Below the pieces are notes generated by a model that did no database searches, was not told the DNA's origin, and saw only the letters and a list, made by a program, of their open reading frames with translations. From CAZDIO01 sp964505555 (GTDB lineage: Bacteria > Bdellovibrionota_C > UBA2361 > SZUA-149 > CAZDIO01), in NCBI GenBank assembly GCA_964505555.1, contig CAZDIO010000130.1, positions 1 through 64,000 of the forward strand: a stretch of 64,000 nucleotides of DNA, in the 5' to 3' direction. Shown in pieces: positions 60,671 through 64,000 of this stretch. The position numbers were made by a program, and so were the translations under genes. Each line of letters begins with the position of its first letter. The first letter of the stretch is position 1.

Positions 60671-62419
60671 ATGAGTAGCAAAAACATAAATCATAATAGC
60701 AATGATCAGATCCATGTTGTGATCAGAACAGATTCTTCGTTTTTGATAGGAGCGGGTCATGTGATGCGCTGCCTTGCGCTCGCAGAAGAATTAAAAAAAC
60801 GTCATGCAGATGTTCTGTTTATTTGTCGAGCACTTCCAGGAAACTACAACGACCTCATTGTAAGAAGAGGGTTTAATCTTGTTGAGATCCCTCTAGCTTC
60901 AACACAGACAGAAAGAGATTTTCAACTAATAAATCCTGAACAAGATGCCGAGGAAACTCTAGCTATCCTCAATCAAGGAAAAAGAAAATGCCATTGGCTC
61001 ATCGTTGATCATTACTCTCTTGGAAAAGAATGGGAAATGGCTCTTCGTCCTCTTGTTGAACGCATTTTTGTTATTGATGATTTTTTGCATCGTGAGCACA
61101 GTTGTGATCTGTTTTTAAATCAGAACATAACAGAGAGTCTTGTTCCCACGTCAGAAATTAAATGGAAGGGATCTGCTACTGTGCTTCTCGGACCGCATTA
61201 CGCGCTTCTTGATGAACAGTTTAAACGAAAGGAGCTAAGAAGCCGTAAACGAGATGGAACTATACATCGGGTTCTCCTCTTTTTTGGTGGAAGCGATCTG
61301 CATGGTTTGACGGAACGAGTTCTTGCTTGGATTATAGATGCTGGCTATAGGTTTGTGATTGATGTTGTTGTGGGATCTTCTAATCAACGAAAAGAAGTGA
61401 TTGAGCAAACATGCAAAACTTCTAAGGATATCTCTTTTTATCTCCAAGTTGATAATATGGCCGAACGTTTTGCATGTTGCGATCTTGCAATTGGTGCTTC
61501 AGGTTCTTCCAGCTGGGAAAGGTGTTCTCTCGGAGTGCCCAGCATAGTAATTGGTCTGGCAGAGAATCAAAAATTAGTCAGCGAACAACTTTCGAATGCT
61601 GGTGCAGCAATTTATCTTGGATTTCATGAACAAGTAAAAAAACAAGATCTGATTACGGCTGTAAATAATCTCTCTTCCAATGCTGAGTTGACTCAGAACT
61701 TATCAAAATCTTCACAAGCGCTTGTTGATAGTTATGGCACGCAACGTATTTCAACTCTTTTGTTGCCCAGTTTTAGAATAAATATTTTGTCAGATAAAGA
61801 GAGTTGGATAAATGATCATTTATTAGATTTCATTACTACCTTGAAGGAACGAGGACATGAGGTATCGTGGTATCATGATCACCGAACACTAAATAGCGGC
61901 GATTTTTTGTTCATACTAAGTTACAGTCAGATTATCCAAACTGAGATACTGCGAAAACATTTACATAACTTAGTGGTTCATGAGAGTGCGCTTCCTCAAG
62001 GTCGAGGTATGTCTCCACTTACGTGGCAAATTTTAGAAGGAAAAAACACCATTCCGATCACTCTTTTTGAAGCAGATTCGAAGTTAGATAGTGGTTCCAT
62101 TTATCTTAAAGCTGAGATGCAATTTCAAGGAGGAGAGTTGGTGGAGGAGCTTAGAAATATCCAAGCACATTTCACAAAAGAACTTTGTTTAAAGTTTCTA
62201 GATAGCTACCCGGATGTTGTTTCCTTGGGTGAGGAGCAAAGAGGAACTGAAAGTAGATATCGTTCGCGTGTGCCGGAGGATAGTCGCCTCGATCCCGATC
62301 GTTCAATTCGGGAGCAATTTAATCTCCTGAGGGTTGCCGACAATCAACGTTATCCAGCGTTTTTTGAATTAAATGGTCGGCGCTATCGGGTTGAAATATT
62401 TTCGGAAATTAAACCTTAA
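60671..62419 (+). CDS. pseG: PseG UDP-sugar hydrolase fused to a formyltransferase-like domain
   Basis: 582 residues, about 280-340 in a normal PseG. The N-terminal domain (about 14-360) is PseG: RTDSSFLIGAGHVMRCLALA with catalytic-type H30, WLIVDHYSLG, FVIDDFLHREHSCDLFLNQN, LLGPHYALL, FFGGSD and AIGASGSSSWERCSLGVPS. PseG removes UDP to give free 2,4-diacylamino-6-deoxy-altrose. The C-terminal domain (about 365-582) is formyltransferase-like: VVHESALPQGRGMSPLTWQ (H437), ITLFEADSKLDSGSIYLKA (D473), then EDSRLDPDRSI and QFNLLRVADNQRYPAFFEL. H437-D473 spacing of 36 equals that of methionyl-tRNA and ArnA formyltransferases, but the usual Asn two before the His is Val435. No PseH is encoded nearby. 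Confidence 0.88.
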   Translation: MSSKNINHNSNDQIHVVIRTDSSFLIGAGHVMRCLALAEELKKRHADVLFICRALPGNYNDLIVRRGFNLVEIPLASTQTERDFQLINPEQDAEETLAILNQGKRKCHWLIVDHYSLGKEWEMALRPLVERIFVIDDFLHREHSCDLFLNQNITESLVPTSEIKWKGSATVLLGPHYALLDEQFKRKELRSRKRDGTIHRVLLFFGGSDLHGLTERVLAWIIDAGYRFVIDVVVGSSNQRKEVIEQTCKTSKDISFYLQVDNMAERFACCDLAIGASGSSSWERCSLGVPSIVIGLAENQKLVSEQLSNAGAAIYLGFHEQVKKQDLITAVNNLSSNAELTQNLSKSSQALVDSYGTQRISTLLLPSFRINILSDKESWINDHLLDFITTLKERGHEVSWYHDHRTLNSGDFLFILSYSQIIQTEILRKHLHNLVVHESALPQGRGMSPLTWQILEGKNTIPITLFEADSKLDSGSIYLKAEMQFQGGELVEELRNIQAHFTKELCLKFLDSYPDVVSLGEEQRGTESRYRSRVPEDSRLDPDRSIREQFNLLRVADNQRYPAFFELNGRRYRVEIFSEIKP

Positions 62420-62449
62420 AACGTTTCAGTATTGAGGAGAAGATAAAAA

Positions 62450-63154
62450 ATGAAATCAAAACCCTTACCTCCACGTCGTATTTTAACTTTTTTTGCACAT
62501 CCTGATGATGAGGTGCTTGCGGCCGGAGCTACTCTGTCAAAGTATTCTCGCCTGGGAACTGAAGTCCATGTTGCGATTCCTGCCACTGGAATTCAAAGCC
62601 GAAGGAGAACATTAGACGAAGTAACGATGAACGATAACTTGAATAAACTTCGCATTCATTGCAAAGAAGCATTAAGTGTTGTTGGGGTCTCATCAGAAAA
62701 TATTACATTTGGTCATTTTCAAGATAACGAGATGGATGCTCATACCTTATTGGAAGTTGTGCATTGGCTGGAAAATCTTATTGAAAAAATTAAACCCGAG
62801 ATTATTTTTACACATCATCGATACTGCGCAAATATTGATCATCAATATTGTCATGAAGCAGCTATTATAGCGACACGTCCGATGGTGACATCGCATATTC
62901 CTATCATTTGTGGAGAAATTCCGGGGAGTATCTCTTACTTAAAGCCTGCTCAATGGGAGCCTAATTTATACATCGAAGTATCTGAGGAGGACGTTGAGAA
63001 AAAAACGAAAGCAATGGATCTTTATCTGACGGAAGCTAGGGTGGATCCTCATCCAAGATCAAAGGAAGTCTTAAAATCTCTTGCTAAGGTTAGGGGATCT
63101 GAAGGTGGATATTTCTTTGCAGAAGCATTTATGATTCAACGTTTGTTTGCATAG
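62450..63154 (+). CDS. PIG-L (LmbE-like) N-deacetylase
   Basis: 234 residues. AHPDDEVLAAGATLSKYSRLG carries the zinc-binding HPDD motif, and HHRYCANIDHQYCHEAA supplies the third ligand region, so the active site looks intact. PIG-L enzymes remove N-acetyl groups from GlcNAc-type sugars. ATG 62450 has GAGGAGA ten bases upstream. Set between pseG-fused and pseI, it may deacetylate a pathway intermediate or the finished nonulosonic acid to allow other acyl groups. Such genes occur in some nonulosonic acid clusters, but the substrate here is inferred. Confidence 0.88.
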   Translation: MKSKPLPPRRILTFFAHPDDEVLAAGATLSKYSRLGTEVHVAIPATGIQSRRRTLDEVTMNDNLNKLRIHCKEALSVVGVSSENITFGHFQDNEMDAHTLLEVVHWLENLIEKIKPEIIFTHHRYCANIDHQYCHEAAIIATRPMVTSHIPIICGEIPGSISYLKPAQWEPNLYIEVSEEDVEKKTKAMDLYLTEARVDPHPRSKEVLKSLAKVRGSEGGYFFAEAFMIQRLFA

Positions 63155-63231
63155 TGGCATTGATTACTGTTCGTTATGGTATCTGTATCAGATGGTAACG
63201 AACATACTGTATTTCCGGAAAGGAGAAGAGC

Positions 63232-64000
63232 ATGAATGATATCAAGTTGGAAAATTACCTTATTAGCAAACAACACAAGCCTTTTATTGTGGCCGAAATG
63301 TCAGGGAATCACAATCAATCGCTTGAGCGCGCAATAGCTATTATTGAAGCTGCTGCACAAGCTGGTGCACAGGCTATTAAACTTCAGACCTATACAGCAG
63401 AAACGCTTACTATTAATGCTTCTGGTGCAGCTTTTGAGATCAATGATCCAAAATCTCTATGGAGCGGAAAGAATTTGTTTAAACTTTACAAAGAAGCATA
63501 TACCCCATGGGAATGGCATGCGCCCCTTTTTGAACATGCGCGCAAACTTGGGCTAGTTATCTTTAGTACTCCATTTGATGAAACAGCGGTAGATTTTCTT
63601 GAAAAATTGAATGTTTGTGCCTACAAAATCGCATCATTTGAAAACAATCATTTCCCTTTACTAAAGAAAGTGGCTGCAACTGGAAAACCAGTTATCATGT
63701 CAACCGGTCTTTCTACTATTTCTGGTTTAGAAGCTGGAGTGAGAACTTTAAGAGAAGCCGGCTGTAAGAAGTTAATCCTCCTTAAATGTACAAGCACCTA
63801 CCCGGCGTCACCTGAGAACTCTCATCTCCATACAATACCTCACCTTTCTCAATTATTTGATTGTCACGTCGGTCTTTCTGATCACACCTTGGGAATTGGC
63901 GTTGCTGTTGCTTCGGTAGCACTAGGAGTTCGGATTATCGAGAAACATTTTACCTTAAAACGTGCTGATGGTGGAGTGGATAGTGCTTTCTCGATTGAAC
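63232..64000 (+). CDS. pseI: Pseudaminic acid synthase PseI (5' part, cut by window edge)
   Basis: Condenses the free 2,4-diacylamino-2,4,6-trideoxy-altrose with phosphoenolpyruvate. 256 codons are present from ATG 63232 (AGGAGA six bases upstream), about three quarters of the roughly 345-residue family, with no stop before the edge. The NeuB-family TIM barrel shows FIVAEMSGNHNQSLERA, AIKLQTYTAETLT, FKLYKEAYTPWEWH, FSTPFD, AYKIASFE, MSTGLS, LKCTSTYP, GLSDHT and IEKHFTL. The LWSGKNLFKLYKEAYTP block is closer to PseI than to NeuB or LegI. It follows the PIG-L gene by 77 bp. The C-terminal antifreeze-like domain lies outside the window. Confidence 0.93.
   Translation, partial: MNDIKLENYLISKQHKPFIVAEMSGNHNQSLERAIAIIEAAAQAGAQAIKLQTYTAETLTINASGAAFEINDPKSLWSGKNLFKLYKEAYTPWEWHAPLFEHARKLGLVIFSTPFDETAVDFLEKLNVCAYKIASFENNHFPLLKKVAATGKPVIMSTGLSTISGLEAGVRTLREAGCKKLILLKCTSTYPASPENSHLHTIPHLSQLFDCHVGLSDHTLGIGVAVASVALGVRIIEKHFTLKRADGGVDSAFSIE

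Overview
The window is a 64 kb chromosomal segment of a Gram-negative bacterium. It carries a lipid A/Kdo assembly operon (lpxB, msbA, waaA, lpxK), a complete late-transcription/translation operon (rimP-nusA-ylxR-infB-rbfA-nrnA-truB-rpsO-pnp-dut) and several surface-polysaccharide genes. The nusA-infB-nrnA-truB-rpsO-pnp-dut order, transmembrane Ser/Thr kinases, Tad-type minor pilins, a MopE-like calcium motif and a moderate-to-low G+C content resemble lineages once grouped as Deltaproteobacteria (Desulfobacterota, Myxococcota, Bdellovibrionota and relatives). I cannot name a genus. No phage, insertion sequence, CRISPR array, tRNA or rRNA was recognised.

Layout. 1-2.4 kb: a small secreted protein with a clear terminator, and an AsmA-family protein, on the minus strand. 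2.7-11.7 kb: plus-strand lipid A operon starting with a Gfo/Idh/MocA oxidoreductase and ending with acetyl-CoA synthetase, followed by a hexamer repeat and a large inverted repeat. 11.9-19.4 kb: minus-strand Rrf2 regulator, endonuclease IV, three TadE/TadG-type proteins, glutamate racemase, a TPR protein and a flippase. 19.5-23.7 kb: two glycosyltransferases and a secreted beta-helix protein. 24-32 kb: pyrR-pyrB-pyrC-carA-carB-greA, preceded by a convincing PyrR-binding RNA loop. 32.4-43.3 kb: the rimP-to-dut operon. 43.6-52 kb: an envelope-signalling neighbourhood (TPR membrane protein, PATAN/DUF4388-like protein, two transmembrane Ser/Thr kinases and a LysM lipoprotein). 52-64 kb: a pseudaminic-acid-type nonulosonic acid cluster arranged divergently and cut by the right edge inside pseI.

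The most interesting biology is in the last block. The pseudaminic acid pathway is complete (PseB, PseC, PseG, PseI and an SpsF-type CMP transferase) except for the PseH acetyltransferase. In its place PseG is fused to a sugar-formyltransferase-like domain, and a PIG-L deacetylase lies next to it. This predicts an N-formylated, possibly re-acylated nonulosonic acid. Two membrane GT-C proteins, a flippase and an unclassified GT-B-like protein could transfer or export it.

Other notable signals are a PyrR RNA loop in a Gram-negative, a perfect CRP-type palindrome just upstream of one kinase gene, a 15-bp GAAA-capped hairpin filling the gap between the LysM gene and the second kinase, and dispersed CACAGAG-type inverted repeats.
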